DNA of 64,000 nucleotides from Qipengyuania sediminis (GCF_004358425.1 NZ_CP037948.1:1116001-1180000); one strand, 5' to 3'. Counted from the stretch's first letter, positions 1 through 10,034 are shown. Notes: generated by a model not told the origin, from the letters alone. A program made the numbers and translations.

Positions 1-1
1 C

Positions 2-1273
2 GATCGCGATACCATTCTTCAGGCGCTAGCGGCGGGCGTCGTCCCGCGCCTGGGCCTGCGTCACATTCAGGTTGGCCGCGCCGGCGAGATCAGCGCGCTT
101 GTCCGTGACATCGACCGCGTGGCGGACGGCGGCGCGGCGATGCGTCTCGTCGTGGGCGAATATGGTGCGGGCAAGACCTTCTTCCTCAACCTCGTTCGGC
201 TTATCGCGCTGGAGCGCAAGTGCGTGACGGTCCATGCCGATCTTGCGCCCGACCGGCGTCTCCATGCCACCGGCGGCCAGGCGCGGGGCCTCTACGCCGA
301 GGCGATCCGCAACATGGCGACCCGGACCAAGCCGGAGGGCGGCGCGCTCGCCAGCATTCTCGAACGCTTCGTTACCGCGTGCGTCCAGCAGGCCGAAGCG
401 GAAGGCAAGCCGGTCGAGCGCATGATCGACACCCGCCTGGGGTCACTGCACGATCACCTCGGTGGCCACGACTTCGCAACAGTCGTGAAGGCCTATTGGC
501 GCGCCGGCGAGGACGAGAACGATGCCCTCAAGGCCGCGGCGCTGCGCTGGCTGCGCGCCGAATATCCGACGAAGACCGAGGCGCGGCAGGCCTTGGGCGT
601 CCGGTCGATCATCGACGACGCCGACGTGTACGACAGCTTCAAACTGATGGCCGCGTTCGTCCGCATCGCCGGTTACGCCGGACTGGTCGTGGTGCTGGAC
701 GAGATGGTCAATCTCTACAAGCTGCAGAGCGCGCAGGCTCGTAACCAGAATTACGAGCAGCTGCTGCGGATGCTCAACGACGTGCTACAAGGCGACGTCG
801 CCGGCCTCGGCTTCGTGCTTGGCGGCACGCCCGAATTCCTGATGGACAGCCGGCGTGGTCTCTACAGCTATCAGGCGCTCCAGTCGCGACTGGCCGAGAA
901 CGCCTTCGCCACCGGCGGCCTCGTCGACCTGTCCGGGCCGGTTGTCCGGCTCCAGAGCCTGACGCCCGAGGATCTGCTGATCTTGCTCGGCAACATCCGT
1001 GCGGTGTTCGCGTCCGGCGATGCGGCTTACGATCTGGTGCCGGACACCGCGCTGACCGCGTTCATGACCCACTGCAACGGGCGCATCGGCGAAGCCTATT
1101 TCCGCACGCCGCGCAACACGATCAAGGCGTTCGTCCAATTCCTCGCGGTGCTTGAGCAGAACCCCGGCACCGACTGGCGCCCACTGATCGGCGCGGTCGA
1201 GGTGGCGAACGACGAGGGCGGCGCTGACGACGCGATCACCGATGACGACGAGCTCGCCACGCTGCGGCTCTGA
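2..1273 (+). CDS. BrxD-like P-loop ATPase (DUF2791), 5' end off window
   Basis: P-loop ATPase of the DUF2791/BrxD family, a group found in BREX type 2 and related phage-defence loci, where its exact role is unsettled. The frame is open to the left edge and the translation before the first available start (GTG at 119) still looks family-like (a conserved run ending in HIQVGR), so only a few N-terminal residues should be missing. Walker A GEYGAGKT is encoded near 155-178 and a Walker B-like VVVLDE near 685-705; a sensor-like LGGTPEF follows. The helicase gene starts 2 bp after its stop, so the two are surely cotranscribed. The pairing resembles brxD-brxHI. The other BREX genes (pglX, pglZ) are not in view, so this could be a different system that uses the same pair. 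Confidence 0.75.
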   Translation, partial: DRDTILQALAAGVVPRLGLRHIQVGRAGEISALVRDIDRVADGGAAMRLVVGEYGAGKTFFLNLVRLIALERKCVTVHADLAPDRRLHATGGQARGLYAEAIRNMATRTKPEGGALASILERFVTACVQQAEAEGKPVERMIDTRLGSLHDHLGGHDFATVVKAYWRAGEDENDALKAAALRWLRAEYPTKTEARQALGVRSIIDDADVYDSFKLMAAFVRIAGYAGLVVVLDEMVNLYKLQSAQARNQNYEQLLRMLNDVLQGDVAGLGFVLGGTPEFLMDSRRGLYSYQALQSRLAENAFATGGLVDLSGPVVRLQSLTPEDLLILLGNIRAVFASGDAAYDLVPDTALTAFMTHCNGRIGEAYFRTPRNTIKAFVQFLAVLEQNPGTDWRPLIGAVEVANDEGGADDAITDDDELATLRL

Positions 1274-1275
1274 CC

Positions 1276-3480
1276 GTGGCGTCGTCCTACGACCTGCTCC
1301 ACCGCGGCGTTCAGCGATGGGTGCGCGACCAGGGCTGGACCGAGCTGCGGCAGGTGCAGGACCGCGCGATCCGGGCGATTCTGAGCGGCGACAGCGACAT
1401 CCTGATCGCCGCCGCCACCGCCGCCGGCAAGACCGAGGCGGCGTTCCTGCCGCTGCTGGGCCGCGCGGCGGATCGAGACGCTGGCGGCATCGCCATCCTG
1501 TATATCGCGCCGCTGAAGGCGCTCATCAACGATCAGGCGCGGCGGCTCGGCGGTTTGTGCGACGACCTCGGCCTGCCGCTCGTCCGCTGGCATGGCGACG
1601 CACCGCAGGGGCCGAAGGAGCGCGCCCGACGGAACCCGCGCGGGGTGATTCTCATCACGCCCGAGTCGATCGAGGCGATGTTGATCCGCCGCCCCACCGA
1701 TGCACGGCGCATGTTCGCAACGCTCGAGGCGATCGTCATCGATGAGTTGCACGCCTTCCTGCGCGGTCCGCGCGGCCTGCACCTCGCCGGGTTGCTGCGG
1801 CGGATCGAGGCGCTCGGCACGCGGCCCCGCCGGATCGGCCTCTCCGCCACGATCGGCGATCCGAAGATCGCTGCCGCGTGGCTGCGTCCGGATGCGCCCG
1901 AAGCTGTCACGTTGATCGAGGCCGAAGGCGGCCAGCCAGAACTTCGCCTTCAAGTCCGCGGCTACGCCGAGCGCGACGCCTTGGTCGGCACCGACGCGAT
2001 CGACGCGGAGGGTCGGCGGATCGATGGCGAGGCCGATGCGCTCAGCGCCGTCGCCGACCACGTCTGGCGGAACCTGCGCGAGAGCAACAACCTGCTGTTC
2101 GCCGGATCACGCCGGAACGTCGAGGAGCTGGCCGACCGCCTGCGCCGTCGCTCGGACGAGGTGGGCGTGCCCAACGCCTTCTTGCCCCACCACGGCAACC
2201 TCTCGCGCGAGCTGCGCGAGGAGGTCGAAGCGCGACTGAAGGACGGTGCCGTGCCGACCACCGCCGTCGCGACGACGACGCTGGAGCTGGGCATCGACAT
2301 CGGCTCGGTCGCCTCGGTCGCGCAGCTCGGCGCGCCGCGCTCGCTCGCTGGTCTGCGCCAGCGGCTGGGGCGCAGCGGGCGCCGCGCCGATACGCCCGCG
2401 GTGCTGCGCATCTATGTCCGCGAGCCGGCAGTGCCGGTCGACCCGCTCGACCGGCTGCGGTTGCCGACTGTGCGGGCAGCGGCGGCAGTACGCCTGCTGC
2501 TCGCCCGCTTCGTCGAGCCGCCCGAGCGGCACGATCCGGCACTGCTCAGCGTCGCGGTCCAGCAGATCCTGTCGCTGACCGTGGAGCGAGGCGGTATCGC
2601 GCCTGCCGCGCTCCACCGCGCGCTGTTCGCGTCGCCGCCGCTGGCGCTCGCTCCGGCCGACCTTGCCGCCCTGCTGCGCGGGATGGCGGACGCGGAGGCG
2701 GGGCTGATCGAACAGGCACCGGACGGACTGCTGATGCTGGGCCGCGAGGGCGAGCGCATCACCGAGCGGCGCGACTTCTACGCCAATTTCGAATCCGACG
2801 AAGAATGGACGCTGGTGGCCGGCGGCCGGACGCTCGGCACAATCCCGCTCGCCAACGCCATCGCGATCGGCGGGCTGATCGGCTTCGCCGGCCGCCGCTG
2901 GCGCATCACCGCCGTCGACGACCGAGCGCGAGTCGTACAGGTCACCACGCATCCTGCCGGTCGCCTGCCGATGTTCGAGAACGGCTCGGCCGAGCCGATC
3001 CACGATCGCCTCGCCGCCGAGATGCGAGCGGTGCTGGAGGACGACGATGCGCCGCGCTGGCTAGACGCCACCGCCGCCGGCTTTCTCGCCGAGGGACGCG
3101 CGACATGGCGGGTGATCGGCGCGTCGGGCGGGGGGCTGATCGAGGCCGGGCGCACGACGCATCTGCTGACATGGCGCGGCAGCGCGTTCAACCATCTGGC
3201 GGCAGTGCTGTTCGTTGCGGCAGGGTTGCATGCAGAAGCGCACGACATCGGCGTGGCGATCGAAGGCGTCACGCCGGGTGAACTCGGTTCCCGCCTGCCC
3301 GAGCTCATGAAGTTGCTCGACATCCGCCGCCTTTCGGAGAGTGTCGAGGGACTGCGGCGCGAGAAATATGACGGGTTCGTTCCCGAGTCGTTGCTCCGGG
3401 CGGCCTGGGCTGACCGGCACGTCGCCATGCTGCCAGACCTCCAAGCGTTGCCGCGAACGATCGCCGCTGCGGCGGTTTAG
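1276..3480 (+). CDS. Lhr/BrxHI-like DEAD/DEAH-box helicase
   Basis: Superfamily 2 helicase of 734 aa with a GTG start 2 bp after the BrxD-like gene. Visible motifs: Q-like N-terminus, Walker A ATAAGKT at residues 47-53, motif Ia (APLKAL), motif Ib (TPES), DELH Walker B at 157-160, SAT motif III, and a C-terminal helicase domain with the motif V/VI region TTTLELGIDIGS and QRLGRSGRR. The DELH box and layout are typical of Lhr-type helicases; the BREX type 2 helicase BrxHI belongs to this group. The C-terminal 250 residues are less conserved and probably substrate-specific. Its stop codon (3478-3480) directly abuts the stop of the convergent exonuclease gene, leaving no room for a terminator between them. 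Confidence 0.8.
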   Translation: MASSYDLLHRGVQRWVRDQGWTELRQVQDRAIRAILSGDSDILIAAATAAGKTEAAFLPLLGRAADRDAGGIAILYIAPLKALINDQARRLGGLCDDLGLPLVRWHGDAPQGPKERARRNPRGVILITPESIEAMLIRRPTDARRMFATLEAIVIDELHAFLRGPRGLHLAGLLRRIEALGTRPRRIGLSATIGDPKIAAAWLRPDAPEAVTLIEAEGGQPELRLQVRGYAERDALVGTDAIDAEGRRIDGEADALSAVADHVWRNLRESNNLLFAGSRRNVEELADRLRRRSDEVGVPNAFLPHHGNLSRELREEVEARLKDGAVPTTAVATTTLELGIDIGSVASVAQLGAPRSLAGLRQRLGRSGRRADTPAVLRIYVREPAVPVDPLDRLRLPTVRAAAAVRLLLARFVEPPERHDPALLSVAVQQILSLTVERGGIAPAALHRALFASPPLALAPADLAALLRGMADAEAGLIEQAPDGLLMLGREGERITERRDFYANFESDEEWTLVAGGRTLGTIPLANAIAIGGLIGFAGRRWRITAVDDRARVVQVTTHPAGRLPMFENGSAEPIHDRLAAEMRAVLEDDDAPRWLDATAAGFLAEGRATWRVIGASGGGLIEAGRTTHLLTWRGSAFNHLAAVLFVAAGLHAEAHDIGVAIEGVTPGELGSRLPELMKLLDIRRLSESVEGLRREKYDGFVPESLLRAAWADRHVAMLPDLQALPRTIAAAAV

Positions 3481-4332
3481 TCATTCCGTGATGGCGCTGA
3501 GCACCATGAAGTCGGTTTCCCCTATGATCCGGATTGGCTGGCCGGCGGCGATCAGTGCCTCCGCCTTCAAGTGTTTCGAGCTTTTCGCATGGCCGTTCAG
3601 CCGGGCGATGTCCTGATCCCCCACGACCAGCATCGTTGTGCGCTTCGTCACGCCGGGAAGGACGTCGGCGCCCGCTTGGGCCGCACGATCAGCCGCTTCG
3701 CGCCGGGGCAGTTCCAATGCGCCAGTAAAGACGATCGCCTCTCCGACAAGCGCGCCGTCGCCGTCACCGACCCGGCGGATCGCCTCGCCGCCGCCCATTG
3801 AACGCTTCACGCGGGTCAGCCACTCGTCGAGCGAGTGACCCGTATGCTCCATAGCCTTCAATAGGACCAGCCCGGCGGCTCGGGCATCCTCAAGGGCGTC
3901 ATGATGCTGGAAGCTCACACCGCAATGACGCGCGACATTGGCCAATCCATACCCGCGCTGTGCGAACTGTGGCCATGCGCGACGCGTCACGCGGGCGCTG
4001 TCAAGCCAGGTGCAACTCAGCGCCGGCAGCCTGCGGCCATCGCACGCCTGTTGAAACGCGACCCGATCGAAATGCGTGTGGCAGACGACGACATGGTCGG
4101 TCGTCCAGTCACACAACCAGCCGTGGAGCTGATCGAAGGTTTTGGCGCCCTTGACCGCATCCTCGTCGATACCATGTATTCCGACGTTCGCGGGATCGAA
4201 CCAGGTCTGTGGATCGACGAGGACACTTTCGCCCCTGACTTCGCTGCCATTCTCGAATAGCACTATGCCGATCTGACAGATGCTGCTCATGTTAGGATTG
4301 GCCGTTTCGACGTCGACAGCAACGAATTTCAT
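3481..4332 (-). CDS. DnaQ-type 3'-5' exonuclease with C-terminal BRCT domain
   Basis: A 283-aa two-domain protein. Residues 1-165 are a DEDDh exonuclease like the DnaQ epsilon proofreading domain: DxE at D7/E9, THFD around 86-89, and a HDALEDA box near 144-150 supplying the last His and Asp. Residues about 195-283 form a BRCT domain of the DNA-ligase kind (IVFTG, then TTMLVVGDQD, a Lys-rich helix and a final hydrophobic segment). Such proteins are expected to trim DNA ends, with BRCT binding a DNA end or partner. It starts 19 bp after the zorD stop in the same direction and is the last gene of the minus-strand run, so it is probably cotranscribed with Zorya. It is not one of the named type I Zorya components (A-D) and is proposed here as an accessory. 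Confidence 0.85.
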   Translation of the reverse strand: MKFVAVDVETANPNMSSICQIGIVLFENGSEVRGESVLVDPQTWFDPANVGIHGIDEDAVKGAKTFDQLHGWLCDWTTDHVVVCHTHFDRVAFQQACDGRRLPALSCTWLDSARVTRRAWPQFAQRGYGLANVARHCGVSFQHHDALEDARAAGLVLLKAMEHTGHSLDEWLTRVKRSMGGGEAIRRVGDGDGALVGEAIVFTGALELPRREAADRAAQAGADVLPGVTKRTTMLVVGDQDIARLNGHAKSSKHLKAEALIAAGQPIRIIGETDFMVLSAITE

Positions 4333-4351
4333 ATTGAGCCCTTCTACTTGC

Positions 4352-7300
4352 TCACGTCACGGTCACGTGAACGGTGCATTCCTTGTCCGGACGCATCACA
4401 CCGTCGATCCCATTCGAAACGTCCCAGATGATCTCCCGCCCCGTGTTAGTTTGTGCCTTAATCGAACGGTCGTGAAAGCTCCGGCTCTGGCGGCGGGATA
4501 ACTGGATATGTCGCAGCGGCGGGCCGCCGGGTGATGCTCTTTTCCACCGTGACTGAAGGTCGTCATATTGTTGGATGGAGCTTTCAGACGTGTAACGGTC
4601 AACACTGTCGGCATCAAAGCTGACGACGGTTATTTCACTCAACTGGCGAACCGCTCCGACGACGAGTGTCATGAAGTCGACCAGGCACTGGCGGTTTCTC
4701 TCGTCGGCACCCCCATAGGGATCGCGGATCGCGAGGCTGGTCAGGGACTGACCCGCCACAGGCTTCTCGAAGATGTCGAGATTGCGCCGGACCTTCGGCT
4801 GGAAGACCATTCGGCTCGGCCACGCGGGCAACGGAGCTTCCGTTGGCAGCGGTGGACGGAGCGAGAGTGTCTGTCGCGGCGAATCATCACCTGTCGACCC
4901 GACCTGGGGCAAATCGGGGGTACCCGCGGTTTGGTTTGCCGTCTCCTCGGGCTCGGCGCCCCCACCCAGAACCTCGTCGAACAGCGAGGCCGCATCGCCA
5001 TCGTCTTCCCCAGGCAGGAGCAGCCCACGGCTAAGGTCGCGCTTGCGGCGCATCAGGGCGTCGAGCTTCAGATCGAAGCTCAGCGGGCCAATCGCAGGAT
5101 CGGGATGCACCGATTGCGGGAGATAGACGTGGACGTCGCGGGTCTGACCGATACGGAAGGCGCGGTCGGTTGCCTGATCTTCCACTGCCGGGTTCCACCA
5201 GCGGGACAGGTGAATCACGTGGTTGGCGGCCGTCAGCGTGATACCTACGCCACCTGCCTTTGGGGACAGGATCATCACGTCGAAGCCGTTTACGCGCTGC
5301 TGGAACGTGTCGACAGCAGCCTGACGTGCTTCCCCTGCAACTCCGCCGTGAATCCGGGCGACATCGTGATCCAGCCGGTATCGCCGCCGGAACTCGACTG
5401 CGAGCAGTGCTTGCATTGCTAGGCTCTCGCAGAAGACCAACGCCTTCTCGCCTGCGGCGTGCACTCGATCCAGAACCTCGAGCGTCGCACGCAGTCGCGC
5501 CGACTCGGCAAGGTAGCTATCACCCGCAGCTTCGGGCGCCACTGGATGAAGCGATACACCGCGCAGCATGTGCAGCATTTCGAGCATGTGCCCGGGCTTG
5601 CCAGTGCCTTTAGCAATCATCGCCCGCTGGATCACTGCGTCGTATGCGGCCGCCTGAGTAGGCGGCATCGCCAGCGGCAACGCCGTGATGTGCTTGGCCG
5701 GCAGTCCATCGAGACAATCGTCCTTCATCCGCCGCAGCAACAGTGCTGGCCGGGCGTCTTGTGGTTCGGTCAGGATGTCGTGCAGCGCCCGCAAGCGATC
5801 GGGCTCGGTCGCCGGATAGCTGTCCTCGAACGCCTTGCTGGATCCGAGGAGGCCGGGATGGATGACGTCGAACACGGACCACAGATCCTGCAGTCGGTTC
5901 TCGACGGGTGTGCCGGTCATTGCGAGTTGAAACCGGGCATTGAGCGTCTTGGCCGCCCGCGTCATCTGGCTGGCCGGGTTCTTGAGCTTCTGCACCTCGT
6001 CGTAGAGGATGACCGCAAACGGCACCCTTGCGAAGCTGAGATGATAGTCGCGCATCGTTTCAAACGTTGTCAGGACAACGCCGGCCTTGCCCCAGCCATC
6101 GACATCGATGCCCGAACTGCCTGACTCGATGTCGCGCGCTGCGCCACTGCGCATCCGGCGAAGCGTGTCGCCATAGGCGCTGATGATGGTGCCGAGCGCT
6201 TCGGGAGCGAGATGCCGCTCGATTTCGGCTCGCCAGTTGGCCAGCAACCCGGTGGGTGCAACAATCAAGACGGGCTTCGGCGTGTCCAGCCGCCCCCGCA
6301 GCCACGCGAGAAACGCCAGCGCCTGGAACGTCTTGCCGAGTCCCATATCATCAGCGAGCATCGCGCCCGGGATCCCGCTCCGCCAGCAGTCGACCAGCCA
6401 GGCGAACCCGTCAATCTGATGGGGCTTGGGCCTTGTCCGCACCGAATCGGGGAAAACCGGTTTCGCCGCCGCGACCTCCGGCGCAGCTGCGACTAGCGGG
6501 GCATAGGCGACATCTTCAAGGTTGTCGCGAACCTGCAAGAAATAGCGCCGTCCATCCGGCGAGCTGTCCGATGTGGCAGCGTCGCCATCAGGTACAGAGT
6601 TGGCAGCGTCGACTAGATCCTTGAGATCGGAAAGCGCTGTCCGCGTCTGCTCGGTTGCCGGAACTTCCTGCGCGTCGAACGTGAAGGTCGCGCGGTCTTC
6701 GCGGACTGCCTGCTCGACCGCGTCCAGCGCCTCATCGATTCGATCGGGCGGGATCGCGAGCATCGTCGCGTCGGGCGGATCGCCAATACGAAGACCGAAT
6801 GCTTCCGGCAACCAGCTGTTCGGCTTGGGCTTGACCCACGGGAGCACCGGTTTTCGCCAGATGTCGATGCCCGAAACACGCTCGGAAAACTGTTGCGTCT
6901 CCACGAAAAGCGACCGCGGCGCGTCGCTATCCTCCTCGGCCAGTGCCTCCGGGATACGACGCTGTGGGTTCCGGGCGAAGTCGCGGCGGGCCTCTGCGCC
7001 GCCGGCCTGTGCTTCGCGCACGACCGCCAGCGCCCGTTGCAGCGCCGGATCAAGGAACAGGATCGACCCATCCTCGAGGAGGAAGGCGCGCCGGTTCCCG
7101 TCGCTTCGGCGGAATCGCTTCGCGAAGGAGGCCTGCTGCGCTGGCGGCAGGAGGCCGTCAGCAGCCTCATCGATGAGGACCCCATCTTCCGCTTCAAGAA
7201 GGCGCTCGGGACTGAACAGCACAGGATCGAAGTCGAAGCCTTGTGCATCGGGCTTCAACGCCAGCGAAAAGCCTGCTGCATAGCTAAGGCGAAGCCGCTC

Positions 7301-7909
7301 GATGAACCCGTCGGCACGGACATAACGACGGTCATCGTCACTGATCGCCCGCCGGAGTGCCGCAAGTGCGGCTTGACGGTCGGCGTCGTCGGTCGTCGCG
7401 TTTAGACGAGCCGCAGCACCGAGGGTCGACCAGATCGGCTCGGCGATTCGCCAGTCCTTGCCTTCATACCTAACCCGCGCGCCCTCGACCCTGACGGAGG
7501 CGGGGAGTCCATTGGGTCGGGTCCAGCGCGTTTCGACGCGGAAGTCGGGTTGATGAGCCACACCGATCGACTGCAGATTGAGCGACAACCGCGCCACCGG
7601 TGGCAGGCCAAGCGCCGACGCATCAGGCTCGGCCAGTGACGCGACCAGCGCCGGGTGGAGCAACGCGGCACGGGATTCGGCCGAGACCAGCGGCTTGCCG
7701 TCCTCGGCTTGTTCGTTGTCTGCCCATGCTTGAAGCACCCGTGCGACAGCGCCGCGCGCCACATCGGCGGCGGTCATCGCCCAGTCGTCGAACGGCACCG
7801 TTGTCACGGCAGGTTTGGCGAACGGCATGCGGGACGGAGTGGAAATGACAAGCGCAACGCGCTCATACCCACCGTCCGGTGTCGCCTCGAACCCGGATTG
7901 TGCCGCCAT
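4352..7909 (-). CDS. zorD: Zorya ZorD, SNF2-family helicase/nuclease
   Basis: The large SNF2-type ATPase of type I Zorya, about 1185 aa. In known type I systems ZorD acts in the cytoplasm on invading DNA after ZorAB senses envelope perturbation. The N-terminal 480 residues are the poorly conserved ZorD regulatory region. The helicase core begins near residue 495 (RPHQ-like KPHQIDGFAWL), with Walker A DDMGLGKT at about 522-529, DEVQ as the DEAH-box equivalent near 640, TGTPVEN as motif III, and a C-terminal lobe with SPKAGGVGITLT and DRAFRIGQ as motifs V and VI. The ATG at 7909 shares one base with the zorC stop; TTG and GTG codons 3 and 6 bases upstream are less likely starts. A C-terminal tail of about 150 residues follows the helicase core. 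Confidence 0.9.
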   Translation of the reverse strand: MAAQSGFEATPDGGYERVALVISTPSRMPFAKPAVTTVPFDDWAMTAADVARGAVARVLQAWADNEQAEDGKPLVSAESRAALLHPALVASLAEPDASALGLPPVARLSLNLQSIGVAHQPDFRVETRWTRPNGLPASVRVEGARVRYEGKDWRIAEPIWSTLGAAARLNATTDDADRQAALAALRRAISDDDRRYVRADGFIERLRLSYAAGFSLALKPDAQGFDFDPVLFSPERLLEAEDGVLIDEAADGLLPPAQQASFAKRFRRSDGNRRAFLLEDGSILFLDPALQRALAVVREAQAGGAEARRDFARNPQRRIPEALAEEDSDAPRSLFVETQQFSERVSGIDIWRKPVLPWVKPKPNSWLPEAFGLRIGDPPDATMLAIPPDRIDEALDAVEQAVREDRATFTFDAQEVPATEQTRTALSDLKDLVDAANSVPDGDAATSDSSPDGRRYFLQVRDNLEDVAYAPLVAAAPEVAAAKPVFPDSVRTRPKPHQIDGFAWLVDCWRSGIPGAMLADDMGLGKTFQALAFLAWLRGRLDTPKPVLIVAPTGLLANWRAEIERHLAPEALGTIISAYGDTLRRMRSGAARDIESGSSGIDVDGWGKAGVVLTTFETMRDYHLSFARVPFAVILYDEVQKLKNPASQMTRAAKTLNARFQLAMTGTPVENRLQDLWSVFDVIHPGLLGSSKAFEDSYPATEPDRLRALHDILTEPQDARPALLLRRMKDDCLDGLPAKHITALPLAMPPTQAAAYDAVIQRAMIAKGTGKPGHMLEMLHMLRGVSLHPVAPEAAGDSYLAESARLRATLEVLDRVHAAGEKALVFCESLAMQALLAVEFRRRYRLDHDVARIHGGVAGEARQAAVDTFQQRVNGFDVMILSPKAGGVGITLTAANHVIHLSRWWNPAVEDQATDRAFRIGQTRDVHVYLPQSVHPDPAIGPLSFDLKLDALMRRKRDLSRGLLLPGEDDGDAASLFDEVLGGGAEPEETANQTAGTPDLPQVGSTGDDSPRQTLSLRPPLPTEAPLPAWPSRMVFQPKVRRNLDIFEKPVAGQSLTSLAIRDPYGGADERNRQCLVDFMTLVVGAVRQLSEITVVSFDADSVDRYTSESSIQQYDDLQSRWKRASPGGPPLRHIQLSRRQSRSFHDRSIKAQTNTGREIIWDVSNGIDGVMRPDKECTVHVTVT

Positions 7910-9270
7910 CACCAACCCTGCCCATACAGCGGATGAGAGATGCCTGTTCGATCATAGATCCGCTTGGCAAAGCGATCCTGCCAGGTGCTGCCCATATGCG
8001 GCAATGGTTCATAACCGCGCTCTGCATCCATGGAACGCAGCACGAGACCGTAATACACCGACTGGTACATGGGTGGCGCTTTCGGTCGGGCCGCTCGCCA
8101 GAAGCGGCACGACCCGTTGTCCGACCACTCGGCGATGCGGACGTCGCCGATCGTCATCAACAAGGCAGACTGACTTGCGCTCGCTCCCTGTCCCTCGATC
8201 CGCGCGAAAGCCATCGCCTGATCCTTCATGAACCGGCGCGCTTCCCGTTCGGCCTGACTGCCGAAGGCGAACCAAGCATCGGTGATGTGTCCGGCATCGA
8301 GATATCCCATCCAGAAAGTGGTGCGATCTTTCCACTGATCCCGCCGATCGGTCGTCTTCGCCACGATGGCGAAGAACTCGCGCACGGTCGCCTGGACCAG
8401 CCAGCGACGCAGGACGCGGAAGACAGTTTCGGCTGCGGCAGTGATGCCGTCATGCTCCAGTTCGGCGACCAACGCAGACCATTTCGCCGGTGCCAACCGG
8501 GGATCGCCGATCCTTCCGGTCAGCAGTGTGGTCACCTTTTGCTGGTGTTCCGCGGGTGGCGCCGAACCGACCCAGGGTGCCAGCAACGCCAGCGCCAAGA
8601 CGGCGTCGATGCCCTCCGCCCCCTTGATGGTTGACGCAAACGCGATCAGCCGCTCTCCGCTTTCGACGGCAGCCGCCCCCTTATGAGCGACCGCCGCAGC
8701 GCAGGCCGAGCGAACCGCGTGACGCACGAACGCGCCGGTCGCCAGATCGCCGTCCAGTCCAGCGCGGCGCAGCACGCCTGCGGGACGATTGGTGGAAAGC
8801 AGTTCGCTAGCCAGCCGCTCCGGTCCGGCCTCTTTGTCCCACAGCCCGAACTCCTCGCCTCGCGCACGCCAAGGCCAGTCGCGTCGGCGCGCGACCCATT
8901 CGCTTGCCCCTCTAAGATCGCCGAAGGCGGGATGCGTCAGCGGGAAGCGCAGCAGGTAACTCTCGACGATCGAACGATCGATGCTGGTCCGGTCGCGCTT
9001 CACGCCCTCGTCGAGCAGATCGCGTTCGACGCCATCGCACCCCTCCTTGACCCACATATCGCGCAGCAGCCGTTTAGCATCGCGCGAGCTTAGCGACGCG
9101 GGCACAGCAAGATCGACCCGAGCGATCAGGGATTCCCACGGCTCGCTGTCGCGAGCCTTCGCTGCGGGTCGATCCATCATCCGCTCGACGGCGCGCTCGG
9201 TCATGGAGCGTTCGGGAAGACGCGCATACCGGAGCGCCCCTGAATTGCATCCGTTCCGGAGCGATGTCAT
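7909..9270 (-). CDS. zorC: Zorya ZorC, EH-signature protein
   Basis: A 453-aa helical protein matching ZorC, which binds DNA and is needed for Zorya defence. The family is named for an invariant Glu and His (EH signature). Here they are E381 (in GDVRIAEWS) and H425 (in PLPHMGSTWQ), 44 residues apart, followed by the usual QDRFAKRIYD helix, so the signature is intact. The ATG start overlaps the zorB stop as ATGA, and its stop shares a base with the zorD start, showing translational coupling through the operon. N-terminal starts further inside are possible because the first 23 residues are not obviously conserved. Confidence 0.9.
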   Translation of the reverse strand: MTSLRNGCNSGALRYARLPERSMTERAVERMMDRPAAKARDSEPWESLIARVDLAVPASLSSRDAKRLLRDMWVKEGCDGVERDLLDEGVKRDRTSIDRSIVESYLLRFPLTHPAFGDLRGASEWVARRRDWPWRARGEEFGLWDKEAGPERLASELLSTNRPAGVLRRAGLDGDLATGAFVRHAVRSACAAAVAHKGAAAVESGERLIAFASTIKGAEGIDAVLALALLAPWVGSAPPAEHQQKVTTLLTGRIGDPRLAPAKWSALVAELEHDGITAAAETVFRVLRRWLVQATVREFFAIVAKTTDRRDQWKDRTTFWMGYLDAGHITDAWFAFGSQAEREARRFMKDQAMAFARIEGQGASASQSALLMTIGDVRIAEWSDNGSCRFWRAARPKAPPMYQSVYYGLVLRSMDAERGYEPLPHMGSTWQDRFAKRIYDRTGISHPLYGQGW

Positions 9271-10034
9271 CGCTGCGCCACCAGGCTCCGGCTGAATGCC
9301 GTGTCCTCCTCCCCTTGCGGGGTGACCATAAGGAAGCGCAGGTCGATCCTGCGATTACGGCGATTGACGTCGGACTCGCTGCCCGCGCGGTCGGGAACGG
9401 GCCGCGTGTCACCGTAGCCTGACACGCCGAAGATCGGGGTGCGCTCGGCATCGTTGACGCTGACCAGCTTCGGCAGTCCGCCGGCCGCCGCCATCATCGC
9501 CTGGAACGTGCGGGTCGCACGTAGCGCGGAGAGATCGAGATTGCTGCGAACCGGGCCACCACCTGTCAGCGGCACGCGATCGGTATGACCCTCGATGAAG
9601 ATCGAGTCGATCCGGTGCAGTGCCATCCGGCCCATGCATCGTGGGCCGCCAGACATCACATCGGTGTAGCAGGGCAGCACCCGTACGAGTTCTCCCGCAA
9701 CGACCGCGACCGCCCGTTGTCCTTGCGGCGACAATTCGTAAGCGCCGGTATCGAACAGGATGTCGTCGGGCAGTCGCAGCACCCCGGTGCGCGTATCGAC
9801 CGTAACCTTCAGCCCCTTCTCCTTCAGATCGCGTTCGAGCGTGCGGAGTAGTTCGGTCCGCGTCTGCCCGGCGCCGGTGAGCGTATCGGTTGTCTGCCGA
9901 AACTGAAGCGCGAAATAGAGCAGCAGGATGATGAAGATGAACAACAGGCCGACCATCATATCGGCCATCGAGACGAAATAGCTCTCCTCCTCTTCCTCGC
10001 TGCGGCTGCGCCGCACGCCGCGCGCATCGCTCAT
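9267..10034 (-). CDS. zorB: Zorya ZorB, MotB/OmpA-like stator subunit
   Basis: A 255-aa inner-membrane protein: an acidic cytoplasmic N-terminus (EEEEE), one transmembrane helix around residues 27-45, a linker, then an OmpA/MotB C-terminal peptidoglycan-binding domain. D25 in SMADMM sits where MotB and ZorB carry the ion-conducting aspartate. The OmpA fold shows the usual GHTDRVPL loop and NRRNRRIDLRF helix. Two cysteines in the periplasmic domain (LPCYTD and PRCMG) could form a disulphide. ZorA and ZorB together make an ion-driven rotary complex that anchors to the cell wall and senses phage. The gene starts 1 bp after the zorA stop and overlaps zorC by 4 bp. Confidence 0.92.
   Translation of the reverse strand: MSDARGVRRSRSEEEEESYFVSMADMMVGLLFIFIILLLYFALQFRQTTDTLTGAGQTRTELLRTLERDLKEKGLKVTVDTRTGVLRLPDDILFDTGAYELSPQGQRAVAVVAGELVRVLPCYTDVMSGGPRCMGRMALHRIDSIFIEGHTDRVPLTGGGPVRSNLDLSALRATRTFQAMMAAAGGLPKLVSVNDAERTPIFGVSGYGDTRPVPDRAGSESDVNRRNRRIDLRFLMVTPQGEEDTAFSRSLVAQR

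Noticed and set aside
1096-2061. Minus-strand 321-codon frame opposite the ATPase/helicase junction
   Set aside because: Non-coding composition and opposite two confident genes.
1878-3281. Long + strand frame overlapping the helicase
   Set aside because: Arg/Ala/Pro-rich shadow frame inside a clear helicase gene; no domain features.
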